Source: Haliotis asinina (Eukaryota > Mollusca > Gastropoda > Lepetellida > Haliotidae). Taken from it: a stretch of DNA of 64,000 nt. Both the position numbers and the translations under genes were made by a program. The notes below the pieces were generated by a model. The model was given only the letters and a program-made list of their open reading frames with translations, was not told where the DNA came from and searched no databases. Positions within the stretch are counted from its first letter, which is position 1, and each line of letters begins with the position of its first letter. The stretch covers positions 2,111,501 to 2,175,500 of the forward strand of contig NC_090285.1 in NCBI RefSeq assembly GCF_037392515.1, written 5' to 3'. Positions 8,566-20,532 of the stretch are shown here, one piece after another.

Positions 8566-8882
8566 TGACCATGCTAAGCTTTGTTGAATAGGCATCTTAA
8601 TGAAATTTGCTGATTGATTGGCCACGCTTCGAGGCACGCCACTAAACGAGACGGCTTACGTCACAAACTGAATGAAATTGGGCTTTGGAAATGTATTTCT
8701 GTCTTATGCAACGAGGGTCTACAATCTACGAAGCACTGATAACAAATTGTATTTAAATGAAGAGGACACTGCATTTGCATCCATATGGAGTAAATGGACA
8801 CGTCAACTGAACACTTCCTCCTTGCCAGCTGTCTTCTTTAACTTAAGAATGGGAAGCTAAGAAAAGGCACTGTTAGTGTGAA

Positions 8883-8953
8883 GCATCGGTGGTCTAGTGG
8901 TAGAATACTCGCCTGCCACGCGGGTGACCCGGGTTCGATTCCCGGTCGATGCA
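8883..8953 (+). tRNA. tRNA-Gly-GCC: tRNA-Gly (GCC), first gene of a three-gene unit
   Basis: Consensus; unit of 1207 bp. Tail T4-GG-T8. Its downstream spacer lacks four bases (GGTAACACC for GGTAAGAACACC is part of this) and runs into the recurrent junction. Confidence 0.97.
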
Positions 8954-9152
8954 CACTCTTTTGGTTTTTTTTGCGCCTCTGGGGGTTGAAAAAGAGGCCT
9001 CCAAACGCGTGTCTCCTGGTAACACCTAGTCTGTGACGAAATGTGATTGTTGTCAGTGATGTCACGTTTCTGTCAACTGAACACTTCCTCCTTGCCAGCT
9101 GTCTTCTGTAACTTAAGAATGAGAAGCTAAGAAAAGGCACTGTTAGTGTGAA

Positions 9153-9223
9153 GCATCGGTGGTCTAGTGGTAGAATACTCGCCTGCCACGCGGGTGACCC
9201 GGGTTCGATTCCCGGTCGATGCA
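9153..9223 (+). tRNA. tRNA-Gly-GCC: tRNA-Gly (GCC), second gene of a three-gene unit
   Basis: Consensus, 199 bp after its partner. Tail T4-GGG-T7, unlike the T5 tails of most other second genes. Confidence 0.97.
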
Positions 9224-9700
9224 CACTCTTTTGGGTTTTTTTGCGCCTCTGGGGGTTGAAAAAGAGGCCTCCAAACGCGTGTCTCCTGGTAAGAACACCT
9301 AGTCTGTGACGCAATGTGATTGTTGTCAGTGATGTCACGTTTCTGTGACGTCAGGACATTGTGAGGTCACAGGTGAGTCTTTCTATATATATCAGAACGT
9401 TGGAATGAGAGAACGTGTCCATTTACATTGAAGTTGATGTAAGGACGGAATGTTGTGCAGCTTTTAGCATTGTCCCACAGCAATCGGTGTCAGGCTGTCA
9501 ATGAAGCAGTAATACCGTCAGTTCTACGTTGGATTACACACAATATTTCACTTCACAGCATGGCTGAGATAACAGAAAGTGTCCACAGCAAATTATATAT
9601 ATCAACATGATGTATAGTCATGGAGTAATTCATTTGTACTTTCTTCAGTCAGAGATGAACTCGACGTTTCTCTAGCTATGTTCCTGCAGGAATAAAAAGT

Positions 9701-9772
9701 TGCGTCGGCCGGGAATCGAACCCGGATCGACTGCTTGGAAGGCAACCATGCTAACCTTTACACCACCGACGC
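9701..9772 (-). tRNA. tRNA-Gly-TCC: tRNA-Gly (TCC)
   Basis: Consensus; class H flank with CTTGATG, as at 7557. Confidence 0.97.
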
Positions 9773-10089
9773 TGACCATGCTAAGCTTTGTTGAATAGGC
9801 ATCTTGATGAAATTTGCTGATTGATTGGCCACGCTTCGAGGCACGCCACTAAACGAGACGGCTTACGTCACAAACTGAATGAAATTGGGCTTTGGAAATG
9901 TATTTCTGTCTTATGCAACGAGGGTCTACAATCTACGAAGCACTGATAACAAATTGTATTTAAATGAAGAGGACACTGCATTTGCATCCATATGGAGTAA
10001 ATGGACACGTCAACTGAACACTTCCTCCTTGCCAGCTGTCTTCTTTAACTTAAGAATGAGAAGCTAAGAAAAGGCACTGTTAGTGTGAA

Positions 10090-10160
10090 GCATCGGTGGT
10101 CTAGTGGTAGAATACTCGCCTGCCACGCGGGTGACCCGGGTTCGATTCCCGGTCGATGCA
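10090..10160 (+). tRNA. tRNA-Gly-GCC: tRNA-Gly (GCC)
   Basis: Consensus. Long tail T4-GG-T9, shared only with 62985. Confidence 0.97.
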
Positions 10161-10638
10161 CACTCTTTTGGTTTTTTTTTGCGCCTCTGGGGGTTGAAAA
10201 AGAGGCCTCCAAACGCGTGTCTCCTGGAAAGAACACCTAGTCTGTGACGCAATGTGATTGTTGTCAGTGATGTCACGTTTCTGTGACGTCAGGACATTGT
10301 GAGGTCACAGGTGAGTCTTTCTATATATATCAGAACGTTGGAATGAGAGAACGTGTCCATTTACATTGAAGTTGATGTAAGGACGGAATGTTGTGCAGCT
10401 TTTAGCATTGTCCCACAGCAATCGGTGTCAGGCTGTCAATGAAGCAGTAATACCGTCAGTTCTACCTTGGATTACACACAATATTTCACTTCACAGCATG
10501 GCTGAGATAACAGAAAGTGTCCACAGCAAATTATATATATCAACATGATGTATAGTCATGGAGTAATTCATTTGTACTTTCTTCAGTCAGAGATGAACTC
10601 GACGTTTCTCTAGCTATGTTCCTGCAGGAATAAAAAGT

Positions 10639-10710
10639 TGCGTCGGCCGGGAATCGAACCCGGATCGACTGCTTGGAAGGCAACCATGCTAACCTTTACA
10701 CCACCGACGC
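10639..10710 (-). tRNA. tRNA-Gly-TCC: tRNA-Gly (TCC)
   Basis: Consensus; class H flank with GTTGGATAGG, a form otherwise confined to 56-62 kb, and CTTATTG. Confidence 0.97.
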
Positions 10711-11027
10711 TGACCATGCTAAGCTTTGTTGGATAGGCATCTTATTGAAATTTGCTGATTGATTGGCCACGCTTCGAGGCACGCCACTAAACGAGACGGC
10801 TTACGTCACAAACTGAATGAAATTGGGCTTTGGAAATGTATTTCTGTCTTATGCAACGAGGGTCTACAATCTACGATGCACTGATAACAAATTGTATTTA
10901 AATGAAGAGGACACTGCATTTGCATCCATATGGAGTAAATGGACACGTCAACTGAACACTTCCTCCTTGCCAGCTGTCTTCTTTAACTTAAGAATGAGAA
11001 GCTAAGTAAAGGCACTGTTAGTGTGAA

Positions 11028-11098
11028 GCATCGGTGGTCTAGTGGTAGAATACTCGCCTGCCACGCGGGTGACCCGGGTTCGATTCCCGGTCGATGCA
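11028..11098 (+). tRNA. tRNA-Gly-GCC: tRNA-Gly (GCC)
   Basis: Consensus; CACAATC downstream as at 7946. Tail T4-GGG-T7. Confidence 0.97.
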
Positions 11099-11575
11099 CA
11101 ATCTTTTGGGTTTTTTTGCGCCTCTGGGGGTTGAAAAAGAGGCCTCCAAACGCGTGTCTCCTGGTAAGAACACCTAGTCTGTGACGCAATGTGATTGTTG
11201 TCAGTGATGTCACGTTTCTGTGACGTCAGGACATTGTGAGGTCACAGGTGAGTCTTTCTATATATATCAGAACGTTGGAATGAGAGAACGTGTCCATTTA
11301 CATTGAAGTTGATGTAAGGACGGAATGTTGTGCAGCTTTTAGCATTGTCCCACAGCAATCGGTGTCAGGCTGTCAATGAAGCAGTAATACCGTCAGTTCT
11401 ACGTTGGATTACACACAATATTTCACTTCACAGCATGGCTGAGATAACAGAAAGTGTCCACAGCAAATTATATATATCAACATGATGTATAGTCATGGAG
11501 TAATTCATTTGTACTTTCTTCAGTCAGAGATGAACTCGACGTTTCTCTAGCTATGTTCCTGCAGGAATAAAAAGT

Positions 11576-11647
11576 TGCGTCGGCCGGGAATCGAACCCGG
11601 ATCGACTGCTTGGAAGGCAACCATGCTAACCTTTACACCACCGACGC
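11576..11647 (-). tRNA. tRNA-Gly-TCC: tRNA-Gly (TCC)
   Basis: Consensus; class H flank. Confidence 0.97.
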
Positions 11648-11964
11648 TGACCATGCTAAGCTTTGTTGAATAGGCATCTTAATGAAATTTGCTGATTGAT
11701 TGGCCACGCTTCGAGGCACGCCACTAAACGAGACGGCTTACGTCACAAACTGAATGAAATTGGGCTTTGGAAATGTATTTCTGTCTTATGCAACGAGGGT
11801 CTACAATCTACGAAGCACTGATAACAAATTGTATTTAAATGAAGAGGACACTGCATTTGCATCCATATGGAGTAAATGGACACGTCAACTGAACACTTCC
11901 TCCTTGCCAGCTGTCTTCTTTAACTTAAGAATGAGAAGCTAAGAAAAGGCACTGTTAGTGTGAA

Positions 11965-12035
11965 GCATCGGTGGTCTAGTGGTAGAATACTCGCCTGCCA
12001 CGCGGGTGACCCGGGTTCGATTCCCGGTCGATGCA
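11965..12035 (+). tRNA. tRNA-Gly-GCC: tRNA-Gly (GCC)
   Basis: Consensus. Tail T4-GG-T8. Confidence 0.97.
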
Positions 12036-12512
12036 CACTCTTTTGGTTTTTTTTGCGCCTCTGGGGGTTGAAAAAGAGGCCTCCAAACGCGTGTCTCCTG
12101 GTAAGAACACCTAGTCTGTGACGCAATGTGATTGTTGTCAGTGATGTCACGTTTCTGTGACGTCAGGACATTGTGAGGTCACAGGTGAGTCTTTCTATAT
12201 ATATCAGAACGTTGGAATGAGAGAACGTGTCCATTTACATTGAAGTTGATGTAAGGACGGAATGTTGTGCAGCTTTTAGCATTGTCCCACAGCAATCGGT
12301 GTCAGGCTGTCAATGAAGCAGTAATACCGTCAGTTCTACCTTGGATTACACACAATATTTCACTTCACAGCATGGCTGAGATAACAGAAAGTGTCCACAG
12401 CAAATTATATATATCAACATGATGTATAGTCATGGAGTAATTCATTTGTACTTTCTTCAGTCAGAGATGAACTCGACGTTTCTCTAGCTATGTTCCTGCA
12501 GGAATAAAAAGT

Positions 12513-12584
12513 TGCGTCGGCCGGGAATCGAACCCGGATCGACTGCTTGGAAGGCAACCATGCTAACCTTTACACCACCGACGC
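12513..12584 (-). tRNA. tRNA-Gly-TCC: tRNA-Gly (TCC)
   Basis: Consensus; class H flank. Confidence 0.97.
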
Positions 12585-12901
12585 TGACCATGCTAAGCTT
12601 TGTTGAATAGGCATCTTAATGAAATTTGCTGATTGATTGGCCACGCTTCGAGGCACGCCACTAAACGAGACGGCTTACGTCACAAACTGAATGAAATTGG
12701 GCTTTGGAAATGTATTTCTGTCTTATGCAACGAGGGTCTACAATCTACGAAGCACTGATAACAAATTGTATTTAAATGAAGAGGACACTGCATTTGCATC
12801 CATATGGAGTAAATGGACACGTCAACTGAACACTTCCTCCTTGCCAGCTGTCTTCTTTAACTTAAGAATGAGAAGCTAAGAAAAGGCACTGTTAATGTGA
12901 A

Positions 12902-12972
12902 GCATCGGTGGTCTGGTGGTAGAATACTCGCCTGCCACGCGGGTGACCCGGGTTCGATTCCCGGTCGATGCA
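12902..12972 (+). tRNA. tRNA-Gly-GCC: tRNA-Gly (GCC), A14G variant
   Basis: A14G hits the near-invariant base that pairs with T8 in the tRNA core and the A box. Shared with 13848, 15731, 18565 and 21408. Upstream flank reads GTTAATGTGAA. Tail T4-GGG-T7. Confidence 0.82.
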
Positions 12973-13458
12973 CACTCTTTTGGGTTTTTTTGCGCCTCTG
13001 GGGGTTGAAAAAGAGGCCTCCAAACGCGTGTCTCCTGGTAAGAACACCTAGTCTGTGACGCAATGTGATTGTTGTCAGTGATGTCACGTTTCTGTGACGT
13101 CAGGCCATTGTGAGGTCACAGGTGAGTCTTTCTATAGATATCAGAACGTTGGAATGAGAGAACGTGTCCATTTACATGACTCCATTTGAAGTTGATGTAA
13201 GGACGGAATGTTGTGCAGCTTTTAGCATTGTCCCACAGCAATCGGTGTCAGGCTGTCAATGAAGCAGTAATACCGTCAGTTCTACGTTGGATTACACACA
13301 ATATTTCACTTCACAGCATGGCTGAGATAACAGAAAGTGTCCACAGCAAATTATATATATCAACATGATGTATAGTCATGGAGTAATTCATTTGTACTTT
13401 CTTCAGTCAGAGATGAACTCGACGTTTCTCTAGCTATGTTCCTGCAGGAATAAAAAGT

Positions 13459-13530
13459 TGCGTCGGCCGGGAATCGAACCCGGATCGACTGCTTGGAAGG
13501 CAACCATGCTAACCTTTACACCACCGACGC
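13459..13530 (-). tRNA. tRNA-Gly-TCC: tRNA-Gly (TCC)
   Basis: Consensus; class H flank. The spacer beyond its 3' end has the 9 bp insertion GACTCCATT. Confidence 0.97.
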
Positions 13531-13847
13531 TGACCATGCTAAGCTTTGTTGAATAGGCATCTTAATGAAATTTGCTGATTGATTGGCCACGCTTCGAGGC
13601 ACGCCACTAAACGAGACGGCATACGTCACAAACTGAATGAAATTGGGCTTTGGAAATGTATTTCTGTCTTATGCAACGAGGGTCTACAATCTACGAAGCA
13701 CTGATAACAAATTGTATTTAAATGAAGAGGACACTGCATTTGCATCCATATGGAGTAAATGGACACGTCAACTGAACACTTCCTCCTTGCCAGCTGTCTT
13801 CTTTAACTTAAGAATGAGAAGCTAAGAAAAGGCACTGTTAGTGTGAA

Positions 13848-13918
13848 GCATCGGTGGTCTGGTGGTAGAATACTCGCCTGCCACGCGGGTGACCCGGGTT
13901 CGATTCCTGGTCGATGCA
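13848..13918 (+). tRNA. tRNA-Gly-GCC: tRNA-Gly (GCC), A14G and C63T variant
   Basis: A14G as at 12902, plus C63T which leaves a G-U pair with G51 in the T stem. Tail T4-GG-T8. Confidence 0.8.
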
Positions 13919-14404
13919 CACTCTTTTGGTTTTTTTTGCGCCTCTGGGGGTTGAAAAAGAGGCCTCCAAACGCGTGTCTCCTGGTAAGAACACCTAGTCT
14001 GTGACGCAATGTGATTGTTGTCAGTGATGTCACGTTTCTGTGACGTCAGGACATTGTGAGGTCACAGGTGAGTCTTTCTATAGATATCAGAACGTTGGAA
14101 TGAGAGAACGTGTCCATTTACATGACTCCATTTGAAGTTGATGTAAGGACGGAATGTTGTGCAGCTTTTAGCATTGTCCCACAGCAATCGGTGTCAGGCT
14201 GTCAATGAAGCAGTAATACCGTCAGTTCTACGTTGGATTACACACAATATTTCACTTCACAGCATGGCTGAGATAACAGAAAGTGTCCACAGCAAATTAT
14301 ATATATCAACATGATGTATAGTCATGGAGTAATTCATTTGTACTTTCTTCAGTCAGAGATGAACTCGACGTTTCTCTAGCTATGTTCCTGCAGGAATAAA
14401 AAGT

Positions 14405-14476
14405 TGCGTCGGCCGGGAATCGAACCCGGATCGACTGCTTGGAAGGCAACCATGCTAACCTTTACACCACCGACGC
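14405..14476 (-). tRNA. tRNA-Gly-TCC: tRNA-Gly (TCC)
   Basis: Consensus; class H flank, ATACGTCA form; 9 bp insertion in the convergent spacer. Confidence 0.97.
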
Positions 14477-14793
14477 TGACCATGCTAAGCTTTGTTGAAT
14501 AGGCATCTTAATGAAATTTGCTGATTGATTGGCCACGCTTCGAGGCACGCCACTAAACGAGACGGCATACGTCACAAACTGAATGAAATTGGGCTTTGGA
14601 AATGTATTTCTGTCTTATGCAACGAGGGTCTACAATCTACGAAGCACTGATAACAAATTGTATTTAAATGAAGAGGACACTGCATTTGCATCCATATGGA
14701 GTAAATGGACACGTCAACTGAACACTTCCTCCTTGCCAGCTGTCTTCTTTAACTTAAGAATGAGAAGCTAAGAAAAGGCACTGTTAGTGTGAA

Positions 14794-14864
14794 GCATCGG
14801 TGGTCTAGTGGTAGAATACTCGCCTGCCACGCGGGTGACCCGGGTTCGATTCCCGGTCGATGCA
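14794..14864 (+). tRNA. tRNA-Gly-GCC: tRNA-Gly (GCC)
   Basis: Consensus. Tail T4-GG-T8. Confidence 0.97.
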
Positions 14865-15341
14865 CACTCTTTTGGTTTTTTTTGCGCCTCTGGGGGTTGA
14901 AAAAGAGGCCTCCAAACGCGTGTCTCCTGGTAAGAACACCTAGTCTGTGACGCAATGTGATTGTTGTCAGTGATGTCACGTTTCTGTGACGTCAGGACAT
15001 TGTGAGGTCACAGGTGAGTCTTTCTATATATATCAGAACGTTGGAATGAGAGAACGTGTCCATTTACATTGAAGTTGATGTAAGGACGGAATGTTGTGCA
15101 GCTTTTAGCATTGTCCCACAGCAATCGGTGTCAGGCTGTCAATGAAGCAGTAATACCGTCAGTTCTACGTTGGATTACACACAATATTTCACTTCACAGC
15201 ATGGCTGAGATAACAGAAAGTGTCCACAGCAAATTATATATATCAACATGATGTATAGTCATGGAGTAATTCATTTGTACTTTCTTCAGTCAGAGATGAA
15301 CTCGACGTTTCTCTAGCTATGTTCCTGCAGGAATAAAAAGT

Positions 15342-15413
15342 TGCGTCGGCCGGGAATCGAACCCGGATCGACTGCTTGGAAGGCAACCATGCTAACCTTT
15401 ACACCACCGACGC
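15342..15413 (-). tRNA. tRNA-Gly-TCC: tRNA-Gly (TCC)
   Basis: Consensus; class H flank. Confidence 0.97.
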
Positions 15414-15730
15414 TGACCATGCTAAGCTTTGTTGAATAGGCATCTTAATGAAATTTGCTGATTGATTGGCCACGCTTCGAGGCACGCCACTAAACGAGAC
15501 GGCTTACGTCACAAACTGAATGAAATTGGGCTTTGGAAATGTATTTCTGTCTTATGCAACGAGGGTCTACAATCTACGAAGCACTGATAACAAATTGTAT
15601 TTAAATGAAGAGGACACTGCATTTGCATCCATATGGAGTAAATGGACACGTCAACTGAACACTTCCTCCTTGCCAGCTGTCTTCTTTAACTTAAGAATGA
15701 GAAGCTAAGAAAAGGCACTGTTAATGTGAA

Positions 15731-15801
15731 GCATCGGTGGTCTGGTGGTAGAATACTCGCCTGCCACGCGGGTGACCCGGGTTCGATTCCCGGTCGATGC
15801 A
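15731..15801 (+). tRNA. tRNA-Gly-GCC: tRNA-Gly (GCC), A14G variant
   Basis: A14G, with the GTTAATGTGAA upstream flank. Tail T4-GG-T8, so the variant occurs with two tail forms. Confidence 0.82.
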
Positions 15802-16287
15802 CACTCTTTTGGTTTTTTTTGCGCCTCTGGGGGTTGAAAAAGAGGCCTCCAAACGCGTGTCTCCTGGTAAGAACACCTAGTCTGTGACGCAATGTGATTG
15901 TTGTCAGTGATGTCACGTTTCTGTGACGTCAGGCCATTGTGAGGTCACAGGTGAGTCTTTCTATAGATATCAGAACGTTGGAATGAGAGAACGTGTCCAT
16001 TTACATGACTCCATTTGAAGTTGATGTAAGGACGGAATGTTGTGCAGCTTTTAGCATTGTCCCACAGCAATCGGTGTCAGGCTGTCAATGAAGCAGTAAT
16101 ACCGTCAGTTCTACGTTGGATTACACACAATATTTCACTTCACAGCATGGCTGAGATAACAGAAAGTGTCCACAGCAAATTATATATATCAACATGATGT
16201 ATAGTCATGGAGTAATTCATTTGTACTTTCTTCAGTCAGAGATGAACTCGACGTTTCTCTAGCTATGTTCCTGCAGGAATAAAAAGT

Positions 16288-16359
16288 TGCGTCGGCCGGG
16301 AATCGAACCCGGATCGACTGCTTGGAAGGCAACCATGCTAACCTTTACACCACCGACGC
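16288..16359 (-). tRNA. tRNA-Gly-TCC: tRNA-Gly (TCC)
   Basis: Consensus; class H flank; 9 bp insertion in the convergent spacer. Confidence 0.97.
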
Positions 16360-16690
16360 TGACCATGCTAAGCTTTGTTGAATAGGCATCTTAATGAAAT
16401 TTGCTGATTGATTGGCCACGCTTCGAGGCACGCCACTAAACGAGACGGCTTACGTCACAAACTGAATGAAATTGGGCTTTGGAAATGTATTTCTGTCTTA
16501 TGCAACGAGGGTCTACAATCTACGAAGCACTGATAACAAATTGTATTTAAATGAAGAGGACACTGTGTGGAGGACACTGCATTTGCATCCATATGGAGTA
16601 AATGGACACGTCAACTGAACACTTCCTCCTTGCCAGCTGTCTTCTTTAACTTAAGAATGAGAAGCTAAGAAAAGGCACTGTTAGTGTGAA

Positions 16691-16761
16691 GCATCGGTGG
16701 TCTAGTGGTAGAATACTCGCCTGCCACGCGGGTGACCCGGGTTCGATTCCCGGTCGATGCA
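16691..16761 (+). tRNA. tRNA-Gly-GCC: tRNA-Gly (GCC)
   Basis: Consensus body. Its upstream flank carries the 14 bp insertion and its second T-run is interrupted (T4-GG-TTTATTTT), leaving two T4 stops. Confidence 0.96.
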
Positions 16762-17238
16762 CACTCTTTTGGTTTATTTTGCGCCTCTGGGGGTTGAAAA
16801 AGAGGCCTCCAAACGCGTGTCTCCTGGTAAGAACACCTAGTCTGTGACGCAATGTGATTGTTGTCAGTGATGTCACGTTTCTGTGACGTCAGGACATTGT
16901 GAGGTCACAGGTGAGTCTTTCTATATATATCAGAACGTTGGAATGAGAGAACGTGTCCATTTACATTGAAGTTGATGTAAGGACGGAATGTTGTGCAGCT
17001 TTTAGCATTGTCCCACAGCAATCGGTGTCAGGCTGTCAATGAAGCAGTAATACCGTCAGTTCTACGTTGGATTACACACAATATTTCACTTCACAGCATC
17101 GCTGAGATAACAGAAAATGTCCACAGCAAATTATATATATCAACATGATGTATAGTCATGGAGTAATTCATTTGTACTTTCTTCAGTCAGAGATGAACTC
17201 GACGTTTCTCCAGCTGTCTTCCTGCAGGAATAAAAAGT

Positions 17239-17310
17239 TGCGTCGGCCGGGAATCGAACCCGGATCGACTGCTTGGAAGGCAACCATGCTAACCTTTACA
17301 CCACCGACGC
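17239..17310 (-). tRNA. tRNA-Gly-TCC: tRNA-Gly (TCC)
   Basis: Consensus; class H flank, ATACGTCA form. Just beyond its terminator the spacer reads CCAGCTGTCTTC (17210-17221), a copy of a motif from the Gly-GCC upstream flank. Confidence 0.97.
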
Positions 17311-17627
17311 TGACCATGCTAAGCTTTGTTGAATAGGCATCTTAATGAAATTTGCTGATTGATTGGCCACGCTTCGAGGCACGCCACTAAACGAGACGGC
17401 ATACGTCACAAACTGAATGAAATTGGGCTTTGGAAATGTATTTCTGTCTTATGCAACGAGGGTCTACAATCTACGAAGCACTGATAACAAATTGTATTTA
17501 AATGAAGAGGACACTGCATTTGCATCCATATGGAGTAAATGGACACGTCAACTGAACACTTCCTCCTTGCCAGCTGTCTTCTTTAACTTAAGAATGAGAA
17601 GCTAAGAAAAGGCACTGTTAGTGTGAA

Positions 17628-17698
17628 GCATCGGTGGTCTAGTGGTAGAATACTCGCCTGCCACGCGGGTGACCCGGGTTCGATTCCCGGTCGATGCA
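17628..17698 (+). tRNA. tRNA-Gly-GCC: tRNA-Gly (GCC)
   Basis: Consensus. Tail T4-GG-T8. Confidence 0.97.
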
Positions 17699-18175
17699 CA
17701 CTCTTTTGGTTTTTTTTGCGCCTCTGGGGGTTGAAAAAGAGGCCTCCAAACGCGTGTCTCCTGGTAAGAACACCTAGTCTGTGACGCAATGTGATTGTTG
17801 TCAGTGATGTCACGTTTCTGTGACGTCAGGACATTGTGAGGTCACAGGTGAGTCTTTCTATATATATCAGAACGTTGGAATGAGAGAACGTGTCCATTTA
17901 CATTGAAGTTGATGTAAGGACGGAATGTTGTGCAGCTTTTAGCATTGTCCCACAGCAATCGGTGTCAGGCTGTCAATGAAGCAGTAATACCGTCAGTTCT
18001 ACGTTGGATTACACACAATATTTCACTTCACAGCATGGCTGAGATAACAGAAAGTGTCCACAGCAAATTATATATATCAACATGATGTATAGTCATGGAG
18101 TAATTCATTTGTACTTTCTTCAGTCAGAGATGAACTCGACGTTTCTCTAGCTATGTTCCTGCAGGAATAAAAAGT

Positions 18176-18247
18176 TGCGTCGGCCGGGAATCGAACCCGG
18201 ATCGACTGCTTGGAAGGCAACCATGCTAACCTTTACACCACCGACGC
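18176..18247 (-). tRNA. tRNA-Gly-TCC: tRNA-Gly (TCC)
   Basis: Consensus; class H flank. Confidence 0.97.
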
Positions 18248-18564
18248 TGACCATGCTAAGCTTTGTTGAATAGGCATCTTAATGAAATTTGCTGATTGAT
18301 TGGCCACGCTTCGAGGCACGCCACTAAACGAGACGGCTTACGTCACAAACTGAATGAAATTGGGCTTTGGAAATGTATTTCTGTCTTATGCAACGAGGGT
18401 CTACAATCTACGAAGCACTGATAACAAATTGTATTTAAATGAAGAGGACACTGCATTTGCATCCATATGGAGTAAATGGACACGTCAACTGAACACTTCC
18501 TCCTTGCCAGCTGTCTTCTTTAACTTAAGAATGAGAAGCTAAGAAAAGGCACTGTTAATGTGAA

Positions 18565-18635
18565 GCATCGGTGGTCTGGTGGTAGAATACTCGCCTGCCA
18601 CGCGGGTGACCCGGGTTCGATTCCCGGTCGATGCA
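18565..18635 (+). tRNA. tRNA-Gly-GCC: tRNA-Gly (GCC), A14G variant
   Basis: A14G with GTTAATGTGAA flank. Tail T4-GG-T8; the counterpart of 15731 in the repeated block. Confidence 0.82.
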
Positions 18636-19121
18636 CACTCTTTTGGTTTTTTTTGCGCCTCTGGGGGTTGAAAAAGAGGCCTCCAAACGCGTGTCTCCTG
18701 GTAAGAACACCTAGTCTGTGACGCAATGTGATTGTTGTCAGTGATGTCACGTTTCTGTGACGTCAGGCCATTGTGAGGTCACAGGTGAGTCTTTCTATAG
18801 ATATCAGAACGTTGGAATGAGAGAACGTGTCCATTTACATGACTCCATTTGAAGTTGATGTAAGGACGGAATGTTGTGCAGCTTTTAGCATTGTCCCACA
18901 GCAATCGGTGTCAGGCTGTCAATGAAGCAGTAATACCGTCAGTTCTACGTTGGATTACACACAATATTTCACTTCACAGCATGGCTGAGATAACAGAAAG
19001 TGTCCACAGCAAATTATATATATCAACATGATGTATAGTCATGGAGTAATTCATTTGTACTTTCTTCAGTCAGAGATGAACTCGACGTTTCTCTAGCTAT
19101 GTTCCTGCAGGAATAAAAAGT

Positions 19122-19193
19122 TGCGTCGGCCGGGAATCGAACCCGGATCGACTGCTTGGAAGGCAACCATGCTAACCTTTACACCACCGACGC
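19122..19193 (-). tRNA. tRNA-Gly-TCC: tRNA-Gly (TCC)
   Basis: Consensus; class H flank; 9 bp insertion in the convergent spacer. Confidence 0.97.
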
Positions 19194-19524
19194 TGACCAT
19201 GCTAAGCTTTGTTGAATAGGCATCTTAATGAAATTTGCTGATTGATTGGCCACGCTTCGAGGCACGCCACTAAACGAGACGGCTTACGTCACAAACTGAA
19301 TGAAATTGGGCTTTGGAAATGTATTTCTGTCTTATGCAACGAGGGTCTACAATCTACGAAGCACTGATAACAAATTGTATTTAAATGAAGAGGACACTGT
19401 GTGGAGGACACTGCATTTGCATCCATATGGAGTAAATGGACACGTCAACTGAACACTTCCTCCTTGCCAGCTGTCTTCTTTAACTTAAGAATGAGAAGCT
19501 AAGAAAAGGCACTGTTAGTGTGAA

Positions 19525-19595
19525 GCATCGGTGGTCTAGTGGTAGAATACTCGCCTGCCACGCGGGTGACCCGGGTTCGATTCCCGGTCGATGCA
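19525..19595 (+). tRNA. tRNA-Gly-GCC: tRNA-Gly (GCC)
   Basis: Consensus; second of the two genes with the 14 bp upstream insertion. Tail T4-GG-T8. Confidence 0.97.
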
Positions 19596-20072
19596 CACTC
19601 TTTTGGTTTTTTTTGCGCCTCTGGGGGTTGAAAAAGAGGCCTCCAAACGCGTGTCTCCTGGTAAGAACACCTAGTCTGTGACGCAATGTGATTGTTGTCA
19701 GTGATGTCACGTTTCTGTGACGTCAGGACATTGTGAGGTCACATGTGAGTCTTTCTATATATATCAGAACGTTGGAATGAGAGAACGTGTCCATTTACAT
19801 TGAAGTTGATGTAAGGACGGAATGTTGTGCAGCTTTTAGCATTGTCCCACAGCAATCGGTGTCAGGCTGTCAATGAAGCAGTAATACCGTCAGTTCTACG
19901 TTGGATTACACACAATATTTCACTTCACAGCATGGCTGAGATAACAGAAAGTGTCCACAGCAAATTATATATATCAACATGATGTATAGTCATGGAGTAA
20001 TTCATTTGTACTTTCTTCAGTCAGAGATGAACTCGACGTTTCTCTAGCTATGTTCCTGCAGGAATAAAAAGT

Positions 20073-20144
20073 TGCGTCGGCCGGGAATCGAACCCGGATC
20101 GACTGCTTGGAAGGCAACCATGCTAACCTTTACACCACCGACGC
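20073..20144 (-). tRNA. tRNA-Gly-TCC: tRNA-Gly (TCC)
   Basis: Consensus; class H flank. Confidence 0.97.
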
Positions 20145-20461
20145 TGACCATGCTAAGCTTTGTTGAATAGGCATCTTAATGAAATTTGCTGATTGATTGG
20201 CCACGCTTCGAGGCACGCCACTAAACGAGACGGCTTACGTCACAAACTGAATGAAATTGGGCTTTGGAAATGTATTTCTGTCTTATGCAACGAGGGTCTA
20301 CAATCTACGAAGCACTGATAACAAATTGTATTTAAATGAAGAGGACACTGCATTTGCATCCATATGGAGTAAATGGACACGTCAACTGAACACTTCCTCC
20401 TTGCCAGCTGTCTTCTTTAACTTAAGAATGAGAAGCTAAGAAAAGGCACTGTTAGTGTGAA

Positions 20462-20532
20462 GCATCGGTGGTCTAGTGGCAGAATACTCGCCTGCCACGC
20501 GGGTGACCCGGGTTCGATTCCCGGTCGATGCA
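20462..20532 (+). tRNA. tRNA-Gly-GCC: tRNA-Gly (GCC), T20C variant
   Basis: T20C in the D loop, a variable position, so function is probably kept. Found once. Tail T4-GG-T8. Confidence 0.94.

Noticed and set aside
17145-17336. 63-codon + strand open frame in four units (MMYSHGVI...)
   Set aside because: It opens only where the CCAGCTGTCTTC variant removes a stop, and its second half is the antisense of Gly-TCC.
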